DNA from: Scatosoma sp045127595
GTDB lineage: Bacteria; Bacillota; Clostridia; Christensenellales; Borkfalkiaceae
Length of the DNA: 64,000 bases
Assembly (NCBI GenBank): GCA_045127595.1
Contig: JBGVQS010000006.1
Location: 7,963 to 71,962, forward strand
Reading direction: 5' to 3'
The position numbers and the translations under genes are program-made. Each line of letters opens with the position of its first letter. Positions within the stretch are counted from its first letter, which is position 1. Positions 33,935-41,202 of this stretch are shown in pieces. Under the pieces are notes generated by a model. That model did no database searches. It saw nothing but the letters and a program-made list of their open reading frames with translations, and had not been told where the DNA came from.

Positions 33935-34588
33935 GTTTGTCTTTTTTACAACGTAGAAATGCCGTAAAAACTCTTGCTCAAATTCATCGTAGTTGATTAG
34001 CCAATGTCCGCCGATTTGATATTTTTTGACGGTATTCATTTGTAGGATTTGCAAAAGATATTCTTTTTTAATTTTAGGCTTTGGGTAGGTTTGTTTTATC
34101 AATTTTAGAGCCGTTATCTGCCCTCTAATACGCGGTAAGGTTTCGGTTTGATAAATTCCAAGCGGATTGATTTTACGATAAAATTGGGGGAAATTTATAA
34201 ACCATCTATTTTGATTAAGAGCAATGTATAAGTCGTTGTTTTCTTGTAGAAATTTACGTAAATTTCTATTATAAATAAGGCTGTTAGAATCTTGATTTTG
34301 AAAAAGTTGGCAAAGGTCAGGGAGAGTCATTATACTGCCTTTGGGGCAAATTGTTGCAAACTTGTTTTGCCAAAAGTTTTCGTTGATACAGCGTGTAACG
34401 CCGCGAGTTGTAAAATGAGCGAAAAGTTCGTCCATATTTACAACCCACGCATTATTATATTTTAAGATAGTTAAATCGCGTCGTTCTGCCATAGAACGTA
34501 ATTGGCGAGAGGTTAAAGCGGTTTGCGGATCAAGACGCTTGATTTCGTTGTAAGCGTCGGATAATTTTCTTAATCTGGGTAAGTACAT
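33932..34588 (-). CDS. Protein of three excisionase-like modules
   Basis: A 218-residue protein with no enzyme motif. Three segments share one pattern: a helix with IK or LRK, then a polar loop, then a hydrophobic-Asn/Asp-Asp/Phe-Glu-Phe/Leu end. They are residues ~8-60 (ending WVVNMDELFAHF), ~95-140 (ending RWFINFPQFYRK) and ~160-213 (ending HWLINYDEFEQEF). The same pattern makes up the 61-residue excisionase-like protein at 36010 (ending YLVNLDELLKLL). It lies 12 bp downstream of the integrase. It may be a DNA-bending or directionality factor; this is inference. Confidence 0.6.
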   Translation of the reverse strand: MYLPRLRKLSDAYNEIKRLDPQTALTSRQLRSMAERRDLTILKYNNAWVVNMDELFAHFTTRGVTRCINENFWQNKFATICPKGSIMTLPDLCQLFQNQDSNSLIYNRNLRKFLQENNDLYIALNQNRWFINFPQFYRKINPLGIYQTETLPRIRGQITALKLIKQTYPKPKIKKEYLLQILQMNTVKKYQIGGHWLINYDEFEQEFLRHFYVVKKTN

Positions 34589-34600
34589 AGTTTTTCTTCC

Positions 34601-36007
34601 TTAATTAGATTTTTTCGTGAATAGATTGTCTAAAACATCGGCGGCTTGCATATCGCTTGATTTCAAAAAGTGGGCGTAAATATCGCTCGTTGTGCTTGTT
34701 CTGGAGTGTCCTGCTCGTGCGGCAACCGTAACAAGCGGAACGCCGTTTAAGAGCTGTAACGTAATGCAGGTATGACGCAAGCTATGTAAAGTATAAGAAG
34801 CTACGCCAGCCTTTTTTAATATATTTTTCAGCCATTTTAAGACCAAATCGGGGTTGATAAAACCACCTTTTTCGTTGGTGAACAATTTATTTGACGGTTG
34901 CATATAATCTCCGCAAATTTCGCGTAATTTGAGCCAGTATTTACGATATTCTTGTAAAATGTCAATTAAAGAACTTGAAACCGTAATAATACGTTTTGAT
35001 TTTTCGGTTTTAGGTGCTTTTTCTATTAAGCCGTAGCCTTTTACGAAAATGACAGAGCGTTGTACGCAAATTGTATGGTTTTCAAAATCAATATCCTGCC
35101 ATTCAAGTCCGCAGACTTCTCCGCGCCGAAATCCTGTAAAAAGGAAAATGTAGAGAGCTGTTTTTTGTCGAATGTCTTTCCATTGCGATAAAACTTCAAA
35201 GAATTTTTGTGTTTCCGTATCACTCATAACTTTGATGGGCTTTACAACCTTTTTAGGATAGCTTACGTATTGTGCCGACGCCCAGTTGTCTTGTATTAAC
35301 CGTTTCTTTTTGGCGAATGATAACACAGAACGGACAGTGCGTTTGTATTGTACGGTCGTTTCCCATGCGTAGGGCTCTTTAATTTCCTGCTTTTCAAACA
35401 ATAAATAAAAGTCGATATTAGTTAAACCACATAATTGTTCCGCCCATTGTAAGCTAACGTTGATTCCCCTGCAAGCTTTGCCTAAAATCCGTGTGGAAAT
35501 ATGTTCTTTTAACTTGCTTTTCGGTATTGTGTTGTAAGCGCTAAAAGTTTGTTCAAAATCAGACTTTGGCTTTATGCGAACGGTTGTTTTTCTTCGTGCG
35601 TCTAAAATGTCAAAATAGTTTTGTAAAATAGATGGCGTAAGCGACATAACTTTATAGCCTCCTATGTATTTATTGGCGAAAGAAAGGTGTTCTTCTGTTT
35701 TGACATAATACGAAAGAGAGCAGGTATTTTTAATCATTTCTCGCCATTCTTCCGCCAGCTTTGCAAACGTTATACCCGTAGGATTTGGTGTCGCGATACT
35801 GCCAGAAATAGCAGTTTGTAGCTCCTGCTCGTATTTATCTGCAATTAGAATTACTTCTTTGTCTGCTTTTTTTTCCGACATTCCGTTTTCAGGTCGCCAT
35901 GTCATACCTTTACGTAGTTTTCTGCCGCTTCCTTCATCGGATAGCTTAACGCGAATATCGTAAACGAGTTCGCCTGTTTTGAGTGTTCTTTTTGTAATGG
36001 TTGCCAT
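34601..36007 (-). CDS. int: Tyrosine recombinase / integrase
   Basis: A 468-residue site-specific recombinase. It has an N-terminal arm-binding part with TGELVYDIRVKLSD, a SAM-like core-binding region (about 75-165), and a catalytic domain with Arg in FTGFRRGEVCGLEW, the Lys-bearing KTEKSKRII, HSLRHTCIT (HxxR), GHSRTSTT and the nucleophile Tyr in DIYAHF. ATG 36007 follows GGAGG; a longer reading overlaps the excisionase gene. It is probably responsible for insertion at the tRNA-Gly anticodon loop 1 kb away. Confidence 0.95.
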   Translation of the reverse strand: MATITKRTLKTGELVYDIRVKLSDEGSGRKLRKGMTWRPENGMSEKKADKEVILIADKYEQELQTAISGSIATPNPTGITFAKLAEEWREMIKNTCSLSYYVKTEEHLSFANKYIGGYKVMSLTPSILQNYFDILDARRKTTVRIKPKSDFEQTFSAYNTIPKSKLKEHISTRILGKACRGINVSLQWAEQLCGLTNIDFYLLFEKQEIKEPYAWETTVQYKRTVRSVLSFAKKKRLIQDNWASAQYVSYPKKVVKPIKVMSDTETQKFFEVLSQWKDIRQKTALYIFLFTGFRRGEVCGLEWQDIDFENHTICVQRSVIFVKGYGLIEKAPKTEKSKRIITVSSSLIDILQEYRKYWLKLREICGDYMQPSNKLFTNEKGGFINPDLVLKWLKNILKKAGVASYTLHSLRHTCITLQLLNGVPLVTVAARAGHSRTSTTSDIYAHFLKSSDMQAADVLDNLFTKKSN

Positions 36008-36009
36008 AA

Positions 36010-36195
36010 TTATTCCTCCATTGATAATAGTTTCAAAAGTTCGTCGAGGTTCACCAAATACTTCTTGTTCAGTCGAATAGAATGTACGGCTTTGGTTTCG
36101 CACGCTTGCTTGATGAAATTATACGTAACCGAAGTATTGGCGTCGAGTTCCTTGATCTGTTTTAAGGCTTCTCTAATTGTTCTCATTCTTGCCAT
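36010..36195 (-). CDS. xis: Small excisionase-like DNA-binding protein
   Basis: A 61-residue protein. TIREALKQIKELDANTSVTY, then HSIRLNKKYLVNLDELLKLL, has the layout of MerR/Xis-type winged-helix proteins. ATG 36195 follows AAAGGAG by eight bases. It precedes int with two bases between the genes, the usual xis-int order. Confidence 0.75.
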   Translation of the reverse strand: MARMRTIREALKQIKELDANTSVTYNFIKQACETKAVHSIRLNKKYLVNLDELLKLLSMEE

Positions 36196-36308
36196 AGTTT
36201 TCACTCCTTTTAATTATTTTGTGGATAACTGCAAAAATAAATAAATAATTCAAACTGCAAATATTCACGGAAATAATTGTAAAAGAAAAATTTTTATTTT
36301 TTTAGAAA

Positions 36309-36351
36309 GAAAAACTATAATAAACCCAAGAAAAATCTATAATAAACCCAA
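36309..36351. repeat. Two tandem 21-22-bp repeats
   Basis: GAAAAACTATAATAAACCCAA and GAAAAATCTATAATAAACCC(AA) stand head to tail upstream of xis-int. They could be binding sites for an element-encoded protein. Confidence 0.6.
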
Positions 36352-36352
36352 A

Positions 36353-36402
36353 CTCTTCCCCAAATCTATCGAGTGGGGAAGAGCTGAAAGGCTCTTTCCC
36401 AC
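36353..36402. promoter_or_regulatory. Mutually exclusive hairpins (attenuator-like)
   Basis: Segment A CTCTTCCCC (36353-36361) pairs perfectly with part of B GTGGGGAAGAGC (36373-36384). B also pairs with C GCTCTTTCCCAC (36391-36402) over 12 bp with one wobble. Only one can form at a time. No T-run follows on the plus strand. Confidence 0.55.
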
Positions 36403-36410
36403 CGACCACA

Positions 36411-36562
36411 TATCAGGAAAAGCCTACGCTGTCAAGGAAAAGGGAACCGAAGGAAAAATATTGTTAAAAATAAAAAACACTTACAAATTGAAAAAAAATT
36501 CATAGGTGAAACTATAATAATAACAATATTTTTCCCCTTGACAGCAACGGCTTTTTCTGATA
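36411..36562. repeat. Long inverted repeat
   Basis: TATCAGGAAAAGCC..GCTGTCAAGG..GGAAAAATATTGTT (36411-36465) is matched in reverse by AACAATATTTTTCC..CCTTGACAGC..GGCTTTTTCTGATA (36522-36562). The left arm carries about 12 extra bases and the arms are separated by 56 bp. Confidence 0.75.
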
Positions 36563-36605
36563 CCGATATTATTTTAAGAAGGGGAAGATTTTTTGATGGG
36601 AAATA

Positions 36606-36634
36606 TTGACAAATTAAAAAGAATTGCGTATAAT
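36606..36634 (+). promoter_or_regulatory. Consensus promoter of the small peptide transcript
   Basis: TTGACA (36606-36611), 17-bp spacer, TATAAT (36629-36634); expected start near 36641. Confidence 0.85.
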
Positions 36635-36680
36635 GATTATGCGACATTTCTATTTTTTTGTTATAAAGGAGAAGTTTTAA

Positions 36681-36776
36681 CTGCTACAATTAAATAATCT
36701 CGGAATGGATATAATGCTGGTAGTATTATATCTAATCGCGTTTTACAAAAATTCCATTTCGAGTGGTAGTAGTTGA
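36681..36776 (+). CDS. Small hydrophobic peptide, possible type I toxin
   Basis: The ATG at 36705 gives a 23-residue peptide, MDIMLVVLYLIAFYKNSISS plus three residues. A CTG at 36681, nine bases after an AGGAG site, would give 31 residues. A single membrane helix with a short polar tail is the form of type I toxins and small membrane regulators. Promoter, peptide and terminator make a ~215-nt transcript, and its 5' end GCGACA can pair with TGTCGC (36791-36796). No matching family is recognised; the antisense partner was not identified with certainty. Confidence 0.5.
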   Translation: MLQLNNLGMDIMLVVLYLIAFYKNSISSGSS

Positions 36777-36820
36777 ACGAAAAAATAGAGTGTCGCAGCT
36801 TACGAGAGGATATATGCTAT

Positions 36821-36856
36821 GATGTCGTCTCGCAAGAGGCGGCATCTTTTTTATTA
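36821..36856 (+). terminator. Terminator of the small peptide transcript
   Basis: GATGTCGTCTC-GCAA-GAGGCGGCATC, fully paired with two G-T wobbles, then TTTTTT. Confidence 0.85.
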
Positions 36857-36876
36857 AATTAAATATGGGACTGGCA

Positions 36877-36920
36877 GGGAGCCGCTGAAAACAATTTTGT
36901 TTTTAGTGGGCTCCTTTTGT
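36877..36920 (+). terminator. Hairpin before the SLOG gene (terminator or attenuator)
   Basis: GGAGCC-GCTGAAAACA and TGTTTTTAGTG-GGCTCC form a long stem followed by TTTTGTCTTT, only 15 bp before the ATG at 36935. Confidence 0.6.
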
Positions 36921-36934
36921 CTTTAAGGGGATTT

Positions 36935-37435
36935 ATGAAAAGTTGTTCATTTTTCGGGCATAGAGATACGCTCCAAACGGAAGAATTAAAACAAAAGGTA
37001 AGAGAAACGGTAGAACAGTTGATTGTTAAAGAAGGGGTGGATATCTTTCTTTTTGGTAGCCGTAGTAAGTTCGAAGAGCTGTGTCATATCGTTGTTACGG
37101 ACCTCAAAGAAAGGCATCCGCAAATTCGTAGGATTGCCTATCTTTGCAAACACGAAACGGCTTGTTTGGTAGGGGCAGGTACGAGTTTAACGCAAAAAAT
37201 CAAGAACGTAGCAGGTCGAGATGTGTATGTTCGGGAGTTTGAAGAAATAAAAAAATCCGACCGAGTAAACTCAGCCGGAAGTGCTTGTTATGTGGAAAGG
37301 AATCAATTAATAATCAACAGTAGAGATTTTGTTTTAGTTGTTTGTGATGAGCAATCAACGAAGAAAAGTGGCACAAGGCAGGCATATGAATACGCAAGGA
37401 AAAAACGCAAAGCTACACTGGTTATACGAATATAA
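36935..37435 (+). CDS. SLOG-family (DUF1273/YpsA-like) nucleotide-binding protein
   Basis: A 166-residue Rossmann-like protein. It has CSFFGHRDTLQTEELK at the N-terminus, DIFLFGSRSKFEELCHIVV, and the C-terminal SACYVERNQLIINSRDFVLVV. These match the DUF1273/SLOG group thought to bind nucleotides or nucleotide-derived signals. ATG 36935 follows AAGGGG. A stretch of the coding sequence (37172-37192) is a copy of the dispersed GGGGCAGGTACG motif. It lies between the mobile-element genes and the carbohydrate locus. Confidence 0.8.
   Translation: MKSCSFFGHRDTLQTEELKQKVRETVEQLIVKEGVDIFLFGSRSKFEELCHIVVTDLKERHPQIRRIAYLCKHETACLVGAGTSLTQKIKNVAGRDVYVREFEEIKKSDRVNSAGSACYVERNQLIINSRDFVLVVCDEQSTKKSGTRQAYEYARKKRKATLVIRI
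37172..37192 (+). repeat. Dispersed motif inside the SLOG gene
   Basis: GGGGCAGGTACGAGTTTAAC, one base off the consensus, read as GAGTSLT in the protein. Confidence 0.5.
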
Positions 37436-37442
37436 AAGTAGG

Positions 37443-38291
37443 TTAATCCTCTGTATCGGATTTTCTGTATTTTGCAGGCGTTAATCCATACTTAGCTTTA
37501 AACACTTTATTTAGATAAGATAAACTTTCCATACCAACAATGTCCGCTATTGTGCGCAGAGGGTAGTTGCTTGTTTTTAAGTAATAGGCGACTCGTTCTA
37601 ATCTTACATTGGTGATATATTCGGACAAAGACATACCTGTTTCTTTCTTAAATACTCGGCATATATAAGTACGATTATATTTTAACCAAGTAGCAAGCCT
37701 TGGAATACCGCCTTTGATTGTGTGGTCTTTATTCAAACTATCAAATATTAAATTGACAAGTGAGGTAGAAGACGGCAGTTGGGCGGGTTCTTGATGTTCG
37801 AAAAATTTGCACAGTATTCTTAATGTCAAATCAATGCTTTTTGCTCGTTTCGTATAAATATCTGTACTTGCGGATATTTTTTGAGCGAGATGCTCTAATT
37901 CATTAAGCTCGCTAGGGCTAAAACGTACTGGGCGAAGACGATTTTGTAAAAAATTGTTGGAAGCTTCTTCTGAGTGAGTGACCAACAATAATAAAGACTC
38001 AAAAAGCTTGGGGGAAATAAAAACATCGCGAATGATAGTATTTTGATTTGGGAACTCGGCATACGAGTGGATATCATCCAAGGAAAGGATGATACATTCT
38101 CCTAAACCCATTACGAGTTTTTCCCCATTGAGTATTTGGCTTAACTCCCCCGCGCTTACGTACACAATTTCATAGTGTACGTGTTTATGGGCGTCTGCAG
38201 TATGCTCGAATCTTTGCTGCATTGAAATGTCCATATCGTCGGGGATAAAAGATTCTTGGATTCTGTAATTGTTTCCTTTTGAATTTTCCAT
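37443..38291 (-). CDS. AraC family transcriptional regulator
   Basis: A 282-residue regulator. The N-terminal cupin (KHVHYEIVYVSAGELSQILNGE) probably senses a sugar. The C-terminal AraC double HTH has LATWLKYNRTYICRVFKKETG and LRTIADIVGMESLSYLNKVFKAKYGLTPAKYR. It is divergent from the polysaccharide locus and is likely its activator. The ATG at 38291 coincides with the expected transcription start, so the mRNA is probably leaderless. Confidence 0.92.
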   Translation of the reverse strand: MENSKGNNYRIQESFIPDDMDISMQQRFEHTADAHKHVHYEIVYVSAGELSQILNGEKLVMGLGECIILSLDDIHSYAEFPNQNTIIRDVFISPKLFESLLLLVTHSEEASNNFLQNRLRPVRFSPSELNELEHLAQKISASTDIYTKRAKSIDLTLRILCKFFEHQEPAQLPSSTSLVNLIFDSLNKDHTIKGGIPRLATWLKYNRTYICRVFKKETGMSLSEYITNVRLERVAYYLKTSNYPLRTIADIVGMESLSYLNKVFKAKYGLTPAKYRKSDTED

Positions 38292-38297
38292 ATAACA

Positions 38298-38326
38298 AAT
38301 ATAAATGAAAAAGGGAAGGAAGTCAA
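38298..38326 (-). promoter_or_regulatory. Leaderless promoter of the AraC gene
   Basis: Minus strand TTGACT (38321-38326), 17-bp spacer, TATATT (38298-38303); the ATG is seven bases past the -10 box. Confidence 0.65.
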
Positions 38327-38378
38327 GCAATTTTATTAAAAAAATCAAGATAGAGCACTTTTTGGAAACATTTGGGTA

Positions 38379-38457
38379 TTGAAAAAGCAAAAAATATATA
38401 GTAAACTATTGGTGCAACACTAGAAGTATCGTACTGTATTTTATTTTTATAAAATAC
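38379..38457 (+). promoter_or_regulatory. Promoter and palindrome ahead of the polysaccharide operon
   Basis: TTGAAA (38379-38384), 17-bp spacer, TAAACT (38402-38407), a weak promoter as expected for an activated operon. GTATTTTA-TTTTTA-TAAAATAC (38436-38457) is a perfect 8-bp inverted repeat in the leader. Confidence 0.5.
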
Positions 38458-38496
38458 AAAAAAACGAGGAAAATATTGCTTTTAAAGGAGAAAAAA

Positions 38497-40194
38497 ATGA
38501 GTAGGAAAAGAATCAACAAAGTGTTAGCAATGGTAATGGTCACTGTGATGACTGGAGGTTTGTCGGCTTGTTTTGGAGGAGGCGATGAAGTTAATACGGA
38601 TCCGACTGTATTAAATGTAAAAATCCGTAAAGCTGGTTACGGAACCGAATATATTGAAGTGGTAGCTGATGCCTTTGAAGAAGCCTTTAAGGATAAAGGA
38701 TATGAAATTAACGTTCTTGCTCCGCGTGAGGATTTAACTGGAACTACGGTGTTGCGTGATATTTGGTCGAATAGTGGGATTGACGTATACTTTACTTCTG
38801 ATCTCGAAGCGCGTACAGGTGTTACGGGCGAGTTTGGACAGATGATATCCAATATGACGGACAATATTTACAAGAAACCCGCTATTAAGCTCGACGGTAC
38901 GGAAGAAACGGAAACAATCGAAGCAAAATTAGCAGGATATAACTTCCCGAGCACGATTTATAACGATCAATACTATGGGATGCCGTTCGCTCTTGGCTTC
39001 GGAGGGCTTGCGGTTAATAAAAAAGTTCTTGATCAATTTGAACTTGAATTGCCTAGAACTACGAATGAATTGTGGTATTGTGCGAAGGTGATTATGGAGC
39101 AAGCTAAGGCAGGGGAAACGAAAGCTCGTCCTTTTACTTATGCATTAAGTGATAATAACTATGCGATGAGTTTGGTAAATCCTTGGCTTGGACAGTACGA
39201 AGGATACGATTCGTTTAACGAATTCTGGTCCTTCCAAAAAAAGGTTGAGAATGAAGACGGTACTGTAACCTATACGGATATGACTACGGATGCATACGAA
39301 GTATTCCATAAGCAGGGCGTTTACGAGCTTTATGAAGCTACTTATCAAATGTATGACTGGCAAATGTCGGCGGCAGGAAGCGGCTCTCACGATTTGAGTT
39401 CTGCACAAGCAAAAATTATGAAGGGTGAGGCTGTATTCTACTCCGTAGGCGATTGGATGTTCAATGAGGAAGCAAAGAAGTTTCCTAAATATCTTAATGA
39501 CGTAACCTTTATTAACATTCCTATGCTTTCGTCTGTTGGTACGCTTGTGTTCGGCGATAACGGCTTTGATGCGGCAACCTGCGAACAAATTTTGACGTCT
39601 ATTATCAAATATGCTGACCAACATATGGCGGCAGAAACAATTAAATCTACGGTAGAAAGCGAACTTTCCGTAACGCTTGATTTGGAAGACGTGGTTTCTA
39701 TTTGTGAACGCCGTGGCTATGTAAAAGATAGCTCGGGGGCTATGGCAATTATTTCTCAAAAATCAGAAAAGAAAGAGCTTGCGGAAACCTTCCTTCGTTT
39801 CTGCGCAAGCACGGAAGTTGCAACGTTAATGTCTAGGAGCATGCAGACGGGCAGCCCGTTCGCAGTTGGTGTAAATAACGATAGTCAATATCCTTATTTG
39901 CAGGCGACCAGCAAAATTGCGGCAAATCCTTATTTCAAACAGTTGATTAGTGTGAATCAAGGTTATAGAGCAAGACTTGGTCCCGCGGGTATGTTCCCGT
40001 CCGAAGGCGATATTTTTGTAAATAAAATTTACGATGCGCAAGTTACAACTTATGACGCAAGTTTAAATAGAACGGGTTCGGATGAGTTGTATAAAAATGT
40101 GGCGTATAAGACGGTTGAAAGAATTTATAATGACGCAAAGTCAAACATTGAGAAAGGTCTTGCTAATAACGGCGGTTGGAAACCTACGTATTAA
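38497..40194 (+). CDS. ABC sugar transporter substrate-binding lipoprotein
   Basis: A 565-residue lipoprotein with lipobox GLSAC. It is a large family 1-type solute-binding fold, with VLNVKIRKAGYGTEYIEVVADAFEEAF at the start and YYGMPFALGFGGLAVNKKVL in the lobe crossing. It is longer than typical maltose binders, fitting the long-oligosaccharide binders of gut Firmicutes. It is the first gene of the operon, 19 bp before the permeases. ATG 38497 follows AAAGGAG. Confidence 0.9.
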   Translation: MSRKRINKVLAMVMVTVMTGGLSACFGGGDEVNTDPTVLNVKIRKAGYGTEYIEVVADAFEEAFKDKGYEINVLAPREDLTGTTVLRDIWSNSGIDVYFTSDLEARTGVTGEFGQMISNMTDNIYKKPAIKLDGTEETETIEAKLAGYNFPSTIYNDQYYGMPFALGFGGLAVNKKVLDQFELELPRTTNELWYCAKVIMEQAKAGETKARPFTYALSDNNYAMSLVNPWLGQYEGYDSFNEFWSFQKKVENEDGTVTYTDMTTDAYEVFHKQGVYELYEATYQMYDWQMSAAGSGSHDLSSAQAKIMKGEAVFYSVGDWMFNEEAKKFPKYLNDVTFINIPMLSSVGTLVFGDNGFDAATCEQILTSIIKYADQHMAAETIKSTVESELSVTLDLEDVVSICERRGYVKDSSGAMAIISQKSEKKELAETFLRFCASTEVATLMSRSMQTGSPFAVGVNNDSQYPYLQATSKIAANPYFKQLISVNQGYRARLGPAGMFPSEGDIFVNKIYDAQVTTYDASLNRTGSDELYKNVAYKTVERIYNDAKSNIEKGLANNGGWKPTY

Positions 40195-40213
40195 TAACAA
40201 AAGGAATTAAATT

Positions 40214-41191
40214 ATGGAGAATAAAAAGAGTGCAAAAAAACGCCAGTGGTTTGGGCATTATTCTAAAAAAGAAATCCGAAAGTTTCCTTTCGTATATCTT
40301 ATTTTAGCCTTACCTGTTTTACAGGTAGCGGTATTCTTTGTCTATGTAAATTTTTCCGCAATCACAATGGCGTTTCGTGATGAACTTGGTCAATTTTCAT
40401 TGGATTCATTTGAAAGAGTCTTCTTTGCATTCAGAGATAAACAGGATTCATTGGGCTTAAACCCGTGGGAGATGATTTGGAAAAGCTTATTCACGTGGGG
40501 GTTGACGAATATTGTAGTGAATATAATATGTATTTTGACGACTTACATATTAACGAAACATATGATTTTCAGTAAAACTTTCCGCTTGATTTATCATATT
40601 CCAGGAATTGTCGGACCTGTTATTATGGCGATTGTCATGAAAGAAATGTATGCTTATGATGGTGTGGTCACAAAGGTCGTTCAGGATTTGGGAATTAATA
40701 TTCCGCTTATAGCACAACACAACGGCCTATTGGGGGCAGAGGAAACGGCGTTCAAAACATTGATGACGCAAACTTTCATCTATGGTATAGCAGGCGGCGG
40801 CATGATTATGGCGAGCGCATTCATGAAAATTCCAGAAGAGATTTTCGAGTCGGCACGAATCGAAGGATGTGGCTTTTTTAGAGAAACATTCCAAATCGCT
40901 TTGCCGTGTGTCTGGCCTACGTTTTCAACGCTGTTAATATTCTCATTATGCGGTATTTTAACGGCTGATTATGGCGCATATTTGTATTCCAATGGTTCGG
41001 GCTCAAATGGGATGGTATCTGTAGGATTCTATTTATATCGTTACCAAGTTGCTATTTCGAAAGTACCTGATGCAACGTATTTATATGGATATGTATCTGC
41101 ATTCGGCTTGATAATCACGCTTATTACTTTACCGATAGTGCTTATTAGCCGTAAATTATTATCTAAGTTCCAAGATAATGTAGAGTTTTAA
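40214..41191 (+). CDS. ABC sugar permease, UgpA/LplB type
   Basis: A 325-residue membrane protein with six segments. The EAA coupling loop is seen as EEIFESARIEGCGFFRETFQIALPCVWP. It pairs with the next gene to form the channel. Confidence 0.92.
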   Translation: MENKKSAKKRQWFGHYSKKEIRKFPFVYLILALPVLQVAVFFVYVNFSAITMAFRDELGQFSLDSFERVFFAFRDKQDSLGLNPWEMIWKSLFTWGLTNIVVNIICILTTYILTKHMIFSKTFRLIYHIPGIVGPVIMAIVMKEMYAYDGVVTKVVQDLGINIPLIAQHNGLLGAEETAFKTLMTQTFIYGIAGGGMIMASAFMKIPEEIFESARIEGCGFFRETFQIALPCVWPTFSTLLIFSLCGILTADYGAYLYSNGSGSNGMVSVGFYLYRYQVAISKVPDATYLYGYVSAFGLIITLITLPIVLISRKLLSKFQDNVEF

Positions 41192-41202
41192 GGAGTAGTC
41201 GA

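Noticed and set aside
36353..36402. Right attachment site (second copy of TTCCCAAG)
   Set aside because: CTCTTCCCCAAA shares a few bases but no tRNA 3' half follows, so it is not the other junction.
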